This document shows positions 37,031-45,660 of a stretch of DNA of 64,000 nt, piece by piece. Below the pieces are notes generated by a model. It did not search any database, had not been told where the DNA came from, and was given only the letters and a program-made list of their open reading frames with translations. The stretch's first letter is position 1. Every line of letters starts with the position of its first letter. The stretch is taken from the NCBI RefSeq assembly GCF_000021945.1, contig NC_011831.1:2679353-2743352 (forward strand), in the 5' to 3' direction. The position numbers were made by a program, and so were the translations under genes. This DNA comes from Chloroflexus aggregans DSM 9485. Lineage in GTDB: Bacteria > Chloroflexota > Chloroflexia > Chloroflexales > Chloroflexaceae.

Positions 37031-37861
37031 ATGACTATGACCAACCAGCCGCGAGTGTTGGTAGTCGATGACGAGCAGAATATTCGCCTAACCCTCAATG
37101 CCTTACTGAGCCGTGCCGGCTATGCGGTGACGACAGCAGCAACCGGCGAAGAGGCTGTCGAGCTATTTGAGCGTGAATCATTTGATCTCATGCTGGTTGA
37201 TTTACAGATGCCCGGTATGAAAGGGATGGAAGTGGTAGCGAAGGTCCGTGAAGCCGGTCACGATGCGATAATTATCGTCTTAACCGGTCACGGTTCGCTC
37301 GATTCGGCTATTGAAGGTATTCGCTATGGTATTTTTGATTATCTCTTAAAGACCAGCGATCCGAACCAGATTTTAGCCCGTGTCGCAGCAGGACTTGAAG
37401 AACGGGCTGCTCGCCGTCGCCAGAGCGACCTGCTCGGGACGATTGGGGCCGCCGTGCAGGAGTTGACCGGTGGAAAGGTGACGGTGACGCCACCGGTATC
37501 GGCACCGCCGGCTGCAACCCCACCTTCGTCGTCAACCACAACTGAACCAACCGGGCGTATCTTAACGATTGGTCCGCTCACCCTCGATACGTGGCATCAG
37601 ACGGCGACCCTTAATGGTCGTTCGCTCAACCTCACCCCGACCGAGTTTCGCTTATTGCTCTGTCTGGCCGAGCACGCTGGGCAAATGTTATCGTATACGC
37701 AGTTGGTGCGATGTGCGCAAGGTTACGAGACGACCGATCTCGAGGCGGGAGAGTTGATCAAGCCCCATATTCACCATTTACGACAAAAGATTGAGCCGGA
37801 GCCGAGCGCACCTCGTTATTTGCTTAATGTCCGTGGGAAGGGGTACATTCTGCAAATTTAA
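37031..37861 (+). CDS. response regulator with winged-helix DNA-binding domain
   Basis: 276 aa from the ATG at 37031 (GTG at 37025 is in frame; GGAG lies upstream of both). Receiver domain with VVDDEQNIR, Asp in LMLVDLQMPGMKG, Thr in IVLTGHGS and Lys in YLLKTSD; the LTGHGSLDSAIEGIRYGIFDYL stretch resembles NtrC receivers. A Pro/Ala/Ser/Thr linker (~150-180) leads to an OmpR/PhoB-type winged helix (LNLTPTEFRLLLCLAEHAG, HIHHLRQKIE, YLLNVRGKGYIL). A DNA-binding transcription regulator. Confidence 0.92.
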   Translation: MTMTNQPRVLVVDDEQNIRLTLNALLSRAGYAVTTAATGEEAVELFERESFDLMLVDLQMPGMKGMEVVAKVREAGHDAIIIVLTGHGSLDSAIEGIRYGIFDYLLKTSDPNQILARVAAGLEERAARRRQSDLLGTIGAAVQELTGGKVTVTPPVSAPPAATPPSSSTTTEPTGRILTIGPLTLDTWHQTATLNGRSLNLTPTEFRLLLCLAEHAGQMLSYTQLVRCAQGYETTDLEAGELIKPHIHHLRQKIEPEPSAPRYLLNVRGKGYILQI

Positions 37862-37963
37862 CGGCTACTTGACCTTGTCTGTCGCAGGGTTTTCCTTTGT
37901 GGCTCAGGTCTTGTAGGTGTTAGAAATATCGTCATGGCTGATGAGTAGCTCGATTTCGATGAG

Positions 37964-38290
37964 GTGAATGCGAGCTGTGGTGAGTACGCCTACAAGCCAC
38001 TCGCTATTGTCGAGTTTGCGCACTTTATTACCGGTGAACGACCATCGTTCGCCCAAATTGAGCCGAACGCCGAACAGGGTGCTGCACTGCGTGAATGCCA
38101 TGTAGTCAGTGCGAGCGTTGCGTTCCAGCTCAGCGAAGGGATCGCTGCGAGCAATCTCGCCCAGGCCGGCTGGGGTGTGATCGTTCTGGCAACCGTTGAT
38201 GCAGCTCACCCGCTGCGTAAGATTAAGCAAGCCGTGCATTTGGTGAACAACACAGGCGCTCTGCATGACCACGAGGGTTTTGGCGCGTAA
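37964..38290 (+). pseudogene. remnant of a coding region, family not recognised
   Basis: Within the ~1 kb gap after the regulator, one frame gives a protein-like stretch: AIVEFAHFITGERPSF, ECHVVSASVAFQLSEGIA and NLAQAGWGVIVLATVDAAHP, ending at TAA before 38290. The 5' side loses this character upstream of ~37964, and the 3' side is followed by sequence with stops. I see it as a fragment of an older gene. A short intact gene is possible, but there is no RBS. Confidence 0.4.
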
Positions 38291-38536
38291 GGCTAGCGTC
38301 CCGGCGAGAGCAAAAGGCGTTTTTCCACCGACGAGGTGCTGATCGGCGATCTTGCCCCTCCTCAAGCGGCGTTACACCAACGTATCTGATCGTCAACGTT
38401 GTGCTCGCAAGCCGGCCTGGTGGCGCGGGGAGGAGTCATCGCCGACATAATCGCATCGCCAGCCTGCAGAGCTGACGTTACTGGCCGTTTGGCAGGTGAT
38501 CCAAGCAGTGCTGGCTGAAATTATCCAACCGATGGT

Positions 38537-38886
38537 ATGATGCTTGTAGATAGGGCAGAAACCCTGGTGGCTGGCGAGCTTGAAAATGCTATCCGTAGTG
38601 CTACGGCGAAGGTTGCATCGTATGTTGCCAATGCCGTGGTGATGGGCGACTGCAATGTGTTGTGGGTGGGGCCAAATGCTACCACAGGCATGCCACGCTC
38701 TGCTGCCAAAATGTTCTCCGGCTCGACGGTAACCGTGAGGCGACGGCGCCGATGCCGAAAGGGCCGGGAGGGGTGTTTGAAGCTGACAGTAGTCTATTCG
38801 AGATGCATCAGGCCAAGATCGTCACGACTACCGAGTATCGGACGCGAGTCCTCGGCACATTGATTGGCCTGTTGCGACGACGGTAA
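38537..38886 (+). pseudogene. frame-shifted gene remnant upstream of sufE
   Basis: Two frames read like one protein: LENAIRSATAKVASYVANAV to GPNATTGMPRSAAKMF in one, then LDGNREATAPMPKGPGGVFE to VLGTLIGLLRRR in the next, ending at TAA 12 bases before the sufE start. The break lies near 38715. The parent family is not recognised. The sequence from 38291 to 38536 shows no gene. Confidence 0.4.
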
Positions 38887-38900
38887 GGTGAGGAGTAATG

Positions 38901-39341
38901 ATGAACGACCAGACCTTCATCCCGCCGCGCTTAGCCGAGATAGCGGCTGACTTCAGGGCAGCGAGTCGGGAAGAAAAATTAGAACTTTTGCTTGAATTCT
39001 CAGAGCAATTACCGCCACTACCCCCAGAATTGCGTGACCATCGCGGCCTGGAGCAAGTTCATGAATGTATGTCACCGGTATTTGTCATTGCACAGCGCAA
39101 CGGTGAACAGATTGAATACTACATCGACATACCCCCAGAAGCACCGACGATCCGCGGGTTTGCCGCTATCTTGCGTGAAGGGATGAACGGACTAACGCCG
39201 GAGCAGGTGCTCAAGGTGTCGAGCGCATTCATTCAACAGATGGGGTTACATCAAGTGCTTAGTCCGCAGCGGCTAAATGGGATTAACGCGCTGCTAGTGT
39301 ACATGAAACGACAGGCATTGCGCCTGCTCGAAGGAGAATGA
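38901..39341 (+). CDS. sufE: SufE-like cysteine desulfuration protein
   Basis: 146 aa from the ATG at 38901 with AGGAG five bases upstream (an ATG at 38898 is too close to it). Family start LAEIAADFRAASREEKLELLLEFSEQLP; the active Cys lies in RGLEQVHECMSPVFVIAQ, where SufE accepts sulfur from the desulfurase. The C-terminal SPQRLNGINALLVYMKRQAL is typical. Helps Fe-S cluster assembly in the cytoplasm. No other suf genes are adjacent. Bases 39342-39631 downstream hold no convincing gene. Confidence 0.9.
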   Translation: MNDQTFIPPRLAEIAADFRAASREEKLELLLEFSEQLPPLPPELRDHRGLEQVHECMSPVFVIAQRNGEQIEYYIDIPPEAPTIRGFAAILREGMNGLTPEQVLKVSSAFIQQMGLHQVLSPQRLNGINALLVYMKRQALRLLEGE

Positions 39342-39631
39342 GTGGAGACAGTTTAGACGCGCGCGTTGCGCAATGCCTGAGCAATGGTGTTGAAGACAAT
39401 CGCCGGTCGGCGACCATCGGCAATACCAAGCCGGTAGAGTAAGGCGCGCCGATACACGTGCGGTGAGTTGTGGGTCAACCGACACCGCCGCCGGTGACCG
39501 CTACAAACGGGTGAAGTCGTTGATGTGATTGATGGAAAGAGCCGGATAATCATTTGAAGTCTCCACCATTTGTGCTATTACTCACAATCTTACTATAGAA
39601 GCGACATAAGGCTTCGTCAAGATGAAAAACC

Positions 39632-39677
39632 GTGACGTTTGCTTGACAAAAGGTTGCACTATAGTGAACAACGTCAC
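39632..39677 (+). promoter_or_regulatory. inverted repeat around a putative promoter upstream of the aldehyde dehydrogenase
   Basis: GTGACGTT (39632-39639) and AACGTCAC (39670-39677) are exact inverted copies. Between them lie TTGACA (39643-39648) and TATAGT (39660-39665), the latter inside the palindrome ACTATAGT; the best-spaced -35 match for TATAGT is TTTGCT at 39638, 16 bases away. The layout suggests an operator at which a regulator would block or bend the promoter. Confidence 0.45.
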
Positions 39678-39755
39678 ATTATTTCGTGGTATCTTCACGA
39701 CGCTCATGGTGGTCTCATCTGTTGTTGGATCGCAAAGACACTTGAAGGAGGTTTT

Positions 39756-41225
39756 ATGCCGGCAATGCTCATTAACGGTCAATGGCGAGCAGCGGCACAG
39801 GGTGATGTATTCCCGGTACACAACCCGGCGACCGAAGAGGTAATCGACTATGTGCCGCGGGCCACTGCTGCTGATGCTGAACAGGCAATGATCGCCGCCG
39901 AACAGGCATTTCGTGAGTGGCGACGAACGACAGCTCACGATAAAGCGCATGCGCTTCACGAAATTGCCCACAAAATGCGCGCGCATGCCGAAGAGCTGGC
40001 AACGTTGTTGACCCTCGAAGGCGGCAAGCCGCTCGTCGAGAACCGTGATGAGATTGGCTGGTGTGCGGCTTGTTTCGACTACTACGCCGAATTGCAGCGC
40101 AATACGCGCGGGCGCGTTATCCCCTCCGTCGAACCGACCCAACTGGCAATGGTGCTGAAAGAGCCGTATGGGGTCGTGGCGGCGATTGTACCTTGGAACT
40201 ATCCGCTCTTGCTGATGTCGTGGAAAGTAGCACCGGCATTAGCAGCCGGTAATACGGTTGTGCTTAAACCGAGTGAAATGACGCCACTGGCAACGTTGCG
40301 CTTTGCCGAGCTATGCTGTGACCACTTACCAGCCGGTGTTCTCAATATCATTACCGGCTTTGGTGACGTCGGACGAGAATTGGTGGTCAGCCCTCGCACG
40401 CAGATGATCGCCTTCACCGGCAGCTTTGCGACCGGGCGTGAGATTGCCCGGCTCGCCGCCGAGCGGGTGAAGAAGACGCATCTTGAGTTAGGTGGTAAAG
40501 ACGCCTTTATCGTCGCTGAAGATGCCGATCTCGACGTGGCTGTGCCTGGTGTCGCATGGGCGGCGTTGCTCAATGCCGGTCAGGTTTGTACCAGCACCGA
40601 GCGGGTGTATGTCCACGAGTCGATTGCGCGTCCCTTCACCGAGCGGTTGGTCGAGTTTGTGCGGTCATTGCGGTTGGGGCCGGGCATGGATCCCGATACC
40701 GACATTGGTCCACTCATCGGTGAAAAGTATCGCGCTAAAGTTGAGGATCACGTCGAAGAGGCACGGGCACGCGGTGCAACCATCTTGACCGGTGGTCGCC
40801 GTCCGCCACAGTTTACCCGCGGCTTTTTCTACGAACCGACGGTACTAACCAACGTTGATCACAGCTTCCGCATTATGCGTGAAGAGACATTTGGCCCAAC
40901 AATCCCGATCATGACCTACCGTACCTTCGATGAAGCAATCGAGCTGGTTAACGATTGTGATTATGGGCTAGGGGCCAACCTCTATACAAATGATCCGCGC
41001 AAGGTCAAGCAATACTACGAAGAGGTGAAGGCTGGTACCTGCTGGGTAAACGATCCGCTCACCGATAATGATGCCGGCCCGTTTGGTGGTATGAAGTTCA
41101 GTGGTGGTGCGCGTGAGTTGGGCGAAGAGGGGTTGGAAGAGTTTTTAGAGACCAAGCACGTCCATTGGGATTTCACCATGGCACGCAAACCGTGGTGGTA
41201 TCCGTATGGCCGCAAATCGTCGTAG
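39756..41225 (+). CDS. NAD(P)-dependent aldehyde dehydrogenase
   Basis: 489 aa from the ATG at 39756 with GGAGG just upstream; the open frame extends 5' but not in family style. Catalytic residues: Asn148 in PWNYP, Glu244 in LELGGKDAF, Cys278 in NAGQVCTSTERV. Cofactor motif VLKPSEMTP and FTGS are present. Oxidises an aldehyde to the acid; the substrate (betaine aldehyde, succinic semialdehyde or other) cannot be read. Followed by a hairpin, so probably a single-gene transcript. Confidence 0.95.
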   Translation: MPAMLINGQWRAAAQGDVFPVHNPATEEVIDYVPRATAADAEQAMIAAEQAFREWRRTTAHDKAHALHEIAHKMRAHAEELATLLTLEGGKPLVENRDEIGWCAACFDYYAELQRNTRGRVIPSVEPTQLAMVLKEPYGVVAAIVPWNYPLLLMSWKVAPALAAGNTVVLKPSEMTPLATLRFAELCCDHLPAGVLNIITGFGDVGRELVVSPRTQMIAFTGSFATGREIARLAAERVKKTHLELGGKDAFIVAEDADLDVAVPGVAWAALLNAGQVCTSTERVYVHESIARPFTERLVEFVRSLRLGPGMDPDTDIGPLIGEKYRAKVEDHVEEARARGATILTGGRRPPQFTRGFFYEPTVLTNVDHSFRIMREETFGPTIPIMTYRTFDEAIELVNDCDYGLGANLYTNDPRKVKQYYEEVKAGTCWVNDPLTDNDAGPFGGMKFSGGARELGEEGLEEFLETKHVHWDFTMARKPWWYPYGRKSS

Positions 41226-41247
41226 ATCGCGAGAAGTTTTACCTGTG

Positions 41248-41271
41248 GGCGTCGCACAGACATGCGGCGCC
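41248..41271 (+). terminator. hairpin after the aldehyde dehydrogenase
   Basis: GGCGTCGCA (41248-41256) pairs with TGCGGCGCC (41263-41271) with one G-T pair, 22 bases after the stop codon. No strong T tract follows. Confidence 0.4.
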
Positions 41272-41360
41272 TGTGAATCTGGGACTCACCACCAAGTGTT
41301 GATATGTATATAATACGAAAACGTTGTCATTTGCTGCCAGAAAGGTGTTCGTAAAACCGT

Positions 41361-42293
41361 ATGGAAGTCTATCCTACCCCGTCCGATATTGCCCTGATCG
41401 ATGTCTACCATCTTGGGCGTGCCCACGTGATCGGTACGTTTCTGCTCCTTGGTGATGCGCCGGCACTGATCGATCCGGGGCCGGCCAGTACTTTACCCGC
41501 CCTGAAGGCCGGTCTCGATGCCCACGGTCTGTCGGTGGCCGATCTACGTGCAGTAGTACTCACCCATATTCACCTCGACCATGCCGGAGCAACCGGATTG
41601 TTGGCGGTGGAAAATTCGCATTTGGTAGTACACGTGCATGAGCGTGGGGCACCGCACCTGATCGATCCGTCTCGCTTGCTGAACAGCGCTAGCCTATTGT
41701 ACGGTGATCGGATGGAACAGCTCTGGGGTAATGTGCGCCCGGTCGCGCCGGAACGCATCCGTGTGTATACCGGTGGTGAAACATTACGGCTCAATGGTCA
41801 TACTTTGCGCGCATTTGATGCTCCCGGTCACGCTAAGCATCATCTGGTATGGTTTGATGAGGCAAATGGGGCTGCCTTTGTGGGTGACAATACCGGCGTT
41901 CGTTTGCCCGGTGTGCGGATGACCCGCCCGGCTACCCCACCGCCCGATGTCGACCTCGAAGCTTGGGGGCGCACACACGATCTGATCGAGCAACTGCATC
42001 CGCAATGGCTATGTCTCACCCATTTCGGCGCGTATGATGATGTAGCCTTCCACTTAGCCGATGCACGGCTACGCTTACGCCAGTGGGCCGAGATTGTACG
42101 GCAGAGTCTACTTGCCGGCCATGATGAAGCAACCGGCGTTGCCACCCTCGAAGCAGCACTGGCAAGTGAAGCCGCCACCCTTTCGCCGGTCGAACAAGCA
42201 GCGATCATCCAGCAGACCGGTCCACTTACGCTCAGTTGGCGCGGCTTAGCACGCTATTGGCAAAAACTAGGGGTATCAGGAGTACGTTCATAA
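41361..42293 (+). CDS. MBL-fold metallo-hydrolase
   Basis: 310 aa. The metal motif HIHLDH (His69, His71, Asp73, His74) is intact, with later ligands in DAPGHAKHH (~154) and FVGDNTGVR (~175) and LTHFG (~222). The C-terminal ~90 residues are helical. Likely a glyoxalase II-type or thioester hydrolase; no redox domain is attached. TATAAT at 41309-41314 may be the -10 of its promoter. Confidence 0.88.
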   Translation: MEVYPTPSDIALIDVYHLGRAHVIGTFLLLGDAPALIDPGPASTLPALKAGLDAHGLSVADLRAVVLTHIHLDHAGATGLLAVENSHLVVHVHERGAPHLIDPSRLLNSASLLYGDRMEQLWGNVRPVAPERIRVYTGGETLRLNGHTLRAFDAPGHAKHHLVWFDEANGAAFVGDNTGVRLPGVRMTRPATPPPDVDLEAWGRTHDLIEQLHPQWLCLTHFGAYDDVAFHLADARLRLRQWAEIVRQSLLAGHDEATGVATLEAALASEAATLSPVEQAAIIQQTGPLTLSWRGLARYWQKLGVSGVRS

Positions 42294-42372
42294 CGCGACA
42301 TGGATGCGCATACGTGCAACGGATTGCCACGGCTCCAAGCCCCCAATTCCCTCCTTGGGCATCCGCGGGCCA

Positions 42373-42680
42373 GGACGGGCGAGGCAGCGCCTTGCCCCTC
42401 CCCCATCACCATCCCCGATCCGTCACATCCGTCGGATCCGTGGGCATCCGCGTCCGCTCGCGGGAACACCATCCGTGGGCATCCGTGTCCGCTCGCGGGA
42501 ACACCATCCGTGGGCATCCGCGTCCGCTCGCGGGAACACCATCCGTCGCGTCCGCTCGCGGACGGGCGAGGCAGCGCCTTGCCCCTCCCCCATCACCATC
42601 CCCGATCCGTCCGATCCGTCGGATCCGTGGGCATCCGCGTCCGCTCGCGGCAGCACCATCCGTCGCATCCGCGCCCCCTA
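42373..42680 (+). repeat. tandem and nested repeats with 35-bp units
   Basis: Three consecutive 35-base copies start at 42439, 42474 and 42509 (the second has one substitution), followed by a shortened copy. This block is flanked by two identical 52-base copies, 42373-42424 and 42560-42611, offset by 187 bases, and by GATCCGT-rich spacers. The sequence has no stop in several frames, which creates false long reading frames. It lies between the convergent MBL and M20 genes (42294-42688 has no gene). Confidence 0.9.
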
Positions 42681-42688
42681 CCATCTTC

Positions 42689-43879
42689 CTACAACGACAC
42701 CTCACCGCGCAAGAAACGCAATGCCGTTTCGGCCAAGATAGCAGTACCGATCGGGAGTGCTCGCTCGTCGATATCGAAGATGGGTGTATGGTGAGCACGT
42801 ACTTTACCGTCGTCAATCGCAGCACCGAGCATCAACATCGCGCCGGGCGCTTGCTGGGTCATATAGGCAAAATCTTCCGCGCCCATACCGGTGCGCGAGC
42901 GATCAATCGCGTTAGCTCCAAGGAATTCACCGGCGACCTGACTCATCCACTCAGCCACCCGTTCGTCGTTCCAGCCAGCGGGATAGCCACGGGTGATCTT
43001 CACCTCGGCGCTACCACCGAACGCTTCGGCCACGGCAAACGCACGCTCAACCTCTTTGGCAAGTTTCGCCCGTACCTCTTCGCTAAAACTACGCAGTGTT
43101 CCCTGCACAAAAATCTCACTAGGAATCACATTTGAAGCATGACCACCACGCACCGTCCCCACACTGAGGATCGCCGGCTCCATCGGGTTGATCAGGCGTG
43201 AGCGAATGCCAAACAGAGCGTTCAGCACATGCGACAGCATAAAGACCGGATCGGTGCCGAGATGTGGGTACGCCCCGTGACCACCTGTCCCGCGAATATA
43301 CCCCTTAAAATCATCAACGGCTGCCGACGACCAACCACCGCGAATCGTGACTTGCCCAACCGGCAGGGTTGAATCGACGTGCAGCGCAATGACGGCATCG
43401 ACCCCTTGCAATGCGCCTTCTTCAACCATACGGAGGGCACCGCTCTTCGCCTCATCGTCCCACCCTTCTTCAGAAGGTTGAAAGAGAAAACGCACACGCC
43501 CGCGCAAATGTTCGGCGGCAAAACGTTCGCGTAAGAGATGGGCAGCGCCGAGCAGCATCGCCGTATGCGCGTCGTGACCACAAGCATGCATCACCCCGGG
43601 GTTCGTTGAGGCATACTCCACGTTGTTCTCTTCCAGAATGGGCAGCGCATCCATATCGGCCCGGATCGCGATAACCGGCCCATCGCCATCACCGAGTTCA
43701 CCGATCACACCAGTCTTGGCTACGCCGGTGGTAATCTTGATCCCTCCGATCTCTTGCAACGTTTCAGCAACAAGGGCAGCGGTACGGTGTTCCTGAAACC
43801 CAAGTTCGGGATGGGCGTGAATATCACGACGGATGCGGATAAGCTCATCGGCGAGTGCCTGGGCGCGTTCAAGCAGCAT
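42689..43879 (-). CDS. M20-family amidohydrolase (hippurate hydrolase/aminoacylase type)
   Basis: 396 aa from the ATG at 43879 (AGGAGA seven bases upstream). Di-metal peptidase motifs: RADMDALPI, MHACGHDAHTAML and PSEEGWDDEAKSGA, then TGMGAEDFAYM and LMLGAAIDDG. Hydrolyses N-acyl amino acids, amidated auxin-like compounds or peptides. The dimerisation domain carries GTGGHGAYPHLGTDPV. Its 3' end abuts the repeat patch. Confidence 0.93.
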   Translation of the reverse strand: MLLERAQALADELIRIRRDIHAHPELGFQEHRTAALVAETLQEIGGIKITTGVAKTGVIGELGDGDGPVIAIRADMDALPILEENNVEYASTNPGVMHACGHDAHTAMLLGAAHLLRERFAAEHLRGRVRFLFQPSEEGWDDEAKSGALRMVEEGALQGVDAVIALHVDSTLPVGQVTIRGGWSSAAVDDFKGYIRGTGGHGAYPHLGTDPVFMLSHVLNALFGIRSRLINPMEPAILSVGTVRGGHASNVIPSEIFVQGTLRSFSEEVRAKLAKEVERAFAVAEAFGGSAEVKITRGYPAGWNDERVAEWMSQVAGEFLGANAIDRSRTGMGAEDFAYMTQQAPGAMLMLGAAIDDGKVRAHHTPIFDIDERALPIGTAILAETALRFLRGEVSL

Positions 43880-43928
43880 ATGAACTCTCCTGTATACTTT
43901 TTCAACGTAACAAGACATCGGCTAAGGG

Positions 43929-45458
43929 TTATGCCACCCGCGATGGTCGCGTTTGTCCTTTATGGCGGTATTTGAGTGCGTAGAGAATGCCGTCTTGCAG
44001 CGTTGCCAACGTGCGGATATGGCTCAGATCCAATCCCAAGCCGACAATCGTTTGCGCAACTTCAGGTCGAATGCCGGTGAGCAATACTTCTGCCCCGAGC
44101 AAGCGCACTGCTTGAGCTGAACGGAGCAATGTATTAGCGACTTGGGTGTCAACGACCGGCACGCCAGTGACATCAAGAATCACGATCCGGGCGTTGGTTG
44201 TGCTTACGCCATCGAGCAACGTTTCGATCACCTGCTGAGCGCGTATGCTGTCGATACTACCAATCAGCGGCATCGCGATGACCCCTTCACTAATCGGTAC
44301 GATCGGTGTACTCAACTCGCGCAGGGCCGCTTGTTGGGCTGCGATGATCCGTTCATGGAGGGCCTGTCGCTCTTCCGCAGCTTGTCGTTCGGCAGTAACA
44401 TCGGTCACAAAACCGTCAATAGCTAACAGTTGACCGTTATCATCATAGACCCCTGATCCGCGCTCCCATACCCAACGGATGTTCCCGTCGGCGTGAACGA
44501 TCCGGTACGTGATTTCGTATTGGCGTTGTTGGGCTAGCGCGGTCCTGATGCTATCTCTAACCGGTCCCCGATCTTCTGGTACAATCAGATCGACATAACG
44601 ACGGCGTGGCGGTGATTGATCGGTGGCTTGAAAATCAGAAGCTGGATAGCCGGTGATTTCGGTGACACCCTCACTGAGAAACTCTGGTACCCAACCGGTA
44701 GGAGTGTAGCGTAGCCGATACGCGATACCGGGTAGGTTACGGACTAAGCTAGTCAGACGGTGCTGGCTCTCCCGTAACGCTTCCTCGGCACGGATCTGAT
44801 CGGTAATGTCTTCGGTCTGCGATAACCAACCGGCGACACGGCCATCAGGGTAGTAGAGTACCGCGTTGTACCACTGGCAAATAATGATACGGCCATCTTT
44901 GGTGATGTTTTCGTTCCGACTATTTTTGGCTTGCCCGCTGAGGAGAGCCTTTACTACATCTTCAACGTGTTCGCGGGCAATGTTGGGAACGAGCAGTTCA
45001 ATCGCATTTTTGCCAATAGCTTCCTCCGCGCTCCAGCCAAAGATCCGTTCGGCCGCAGGGTTCCAGCGCGTAATGATCCCGTGTTCATTTGTTTCGAGGG
45101 TGGCTAACGGTGAGGTGAGGAAACTCTGCTCGAGCCGTTGGTTGAGCATATGCTCTTGGCGGAGGAGTTCCTCTTCCTCTTGAATCAGCGTTCGCTGTGC
45201 TTTGGCCACAACGTCTGCAATAGGGCCGGCTGCGGTCGGTATATCGTTCAACAGTTCGGTTGCCTGCCGACGAACCCTATCGAGTTGATTGAAACGGCTG
45301 ATGATCGATCCATCTTGTTTGATTGCAACCAGCAGATGCGAGGGGTTATCGGTACTAAGGGCATCGGCCAAAGCAATCAATATTGGCCGTTCGGCAAGGG
45401 GAAGATCGACACAGCGGGTGCGTAGTGTATCGGCAATGAAGAGTTTGGTGGTATTCAT
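43929..45458 (-). CDS. PAS-PAS-STAS sensory protein (RsbR-like)
   Basis: 509 aa. N-terminal helical region (~1-110), a PAS domain at ~115-230 (ATLETNEHGIITRWNPAAERIFGW), a second PAS/PAC at ~245-365, a coiled coil, then a STAS domain (~385-495) with VILDVTGVPVVDTQVANTL. The Thr in DVTG and Thr/Ser nearby are candidates for phosphorylation by an RsbT-like kinase. No kinase domain, so it acts through partners, as in stressosome-like RsbR proteins. No partner genes are adjacent. Confidence 0.88.
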   Translation of the reverse strand: MNTTKLFIADTLRTRCVDLPLAERPILIALADALSTDNPSHLLVAIKQDGSIISRFNQLDRVRRQATELLNDIPTAAGPIADVVAKAQRTLIQEEEELLRQEHMLNQRLEQSFLTSPLATLETNEHGIITRWNPAAERIFGWSAEEAIGKNAIELLVPNIAREHVEDVVKALLSGQAKNSRNENITKDGRIIICQWYNAVLYYPDGRVAGWLSQTEDITDQIRAEEALRESQHRLTSLVRNLPGIAYRLRYTPTGWVPEFLSEGVTEITGYPASDFQATDQSPPRRRYVDLIVPEDRGPVRDSIRTALAQQRQYEITYRIVHADGNIRWVWERGSGVYDDNGQLLAIDGFVTDVTAERQAAEERQALHERIIAAQQAALRELSTPIVPISEGVIAMPLIGSIDSIRAQQVIETLLDGVSTTNARIVILDVTGVPVVDTQVANTLLRSAQAVRLLGAEVLLTGIRPEVAQTIVGLGLDLSHIRTLATLQDGILYALKYRHKGQTRPSRVA

Positions 45459-45598
45459 ACGATCGGAACCTTATGACCGTGACGGCAAAAGATTTGTGAC
45501 TTAGTATACCATAGTGGTACAAAAAAAATGATTCATCAATAATTATGCTGCTCACTTGACGTAGAAGGAAGCCGGTTTTGCACAAGGGGTAAAACTAC

Positions 45599-45625
45599 GA
45601 ACGGTGAGGCTCTTCCTCACCGTTC
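45599..45625 (-). terminator. intrinsic terminator after the anti-sigma gene
   Basis: GAACGGTGAGG (45599-45609) pairs exactly with CCTCACCGTTC (45615-45625) across CTCTT. On the minus strand the hairpin is followed by TAGTTTTA. It lies 36 bases downstream of the anti-sigma stop. Confidence 0.7.
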
Positions 45626-45660
45626 CCGTGGTTTATTAGCCAAGCCAACCATCAGATCGG

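Noticed and set aside
37904-38365. 153-codon minus-strand frame after the response regulator
   Set aside because: The opposite plus-strand frame reads more like protein; neither has an RBS, so the minus frame was dropped.
42439-42543. Possible CRISPR array
   Set aside because: The 35-base units are directly adjacent, with no unique spacers between them, and no cas genes are near.
42236-43135. Long plus-strand reading frame of ~300 codons
   Set aside because: It runs through the 35-base repeats and then antisense through the M20 gene; its residues are repeat-derived and Arg/Ser/Pro rich.
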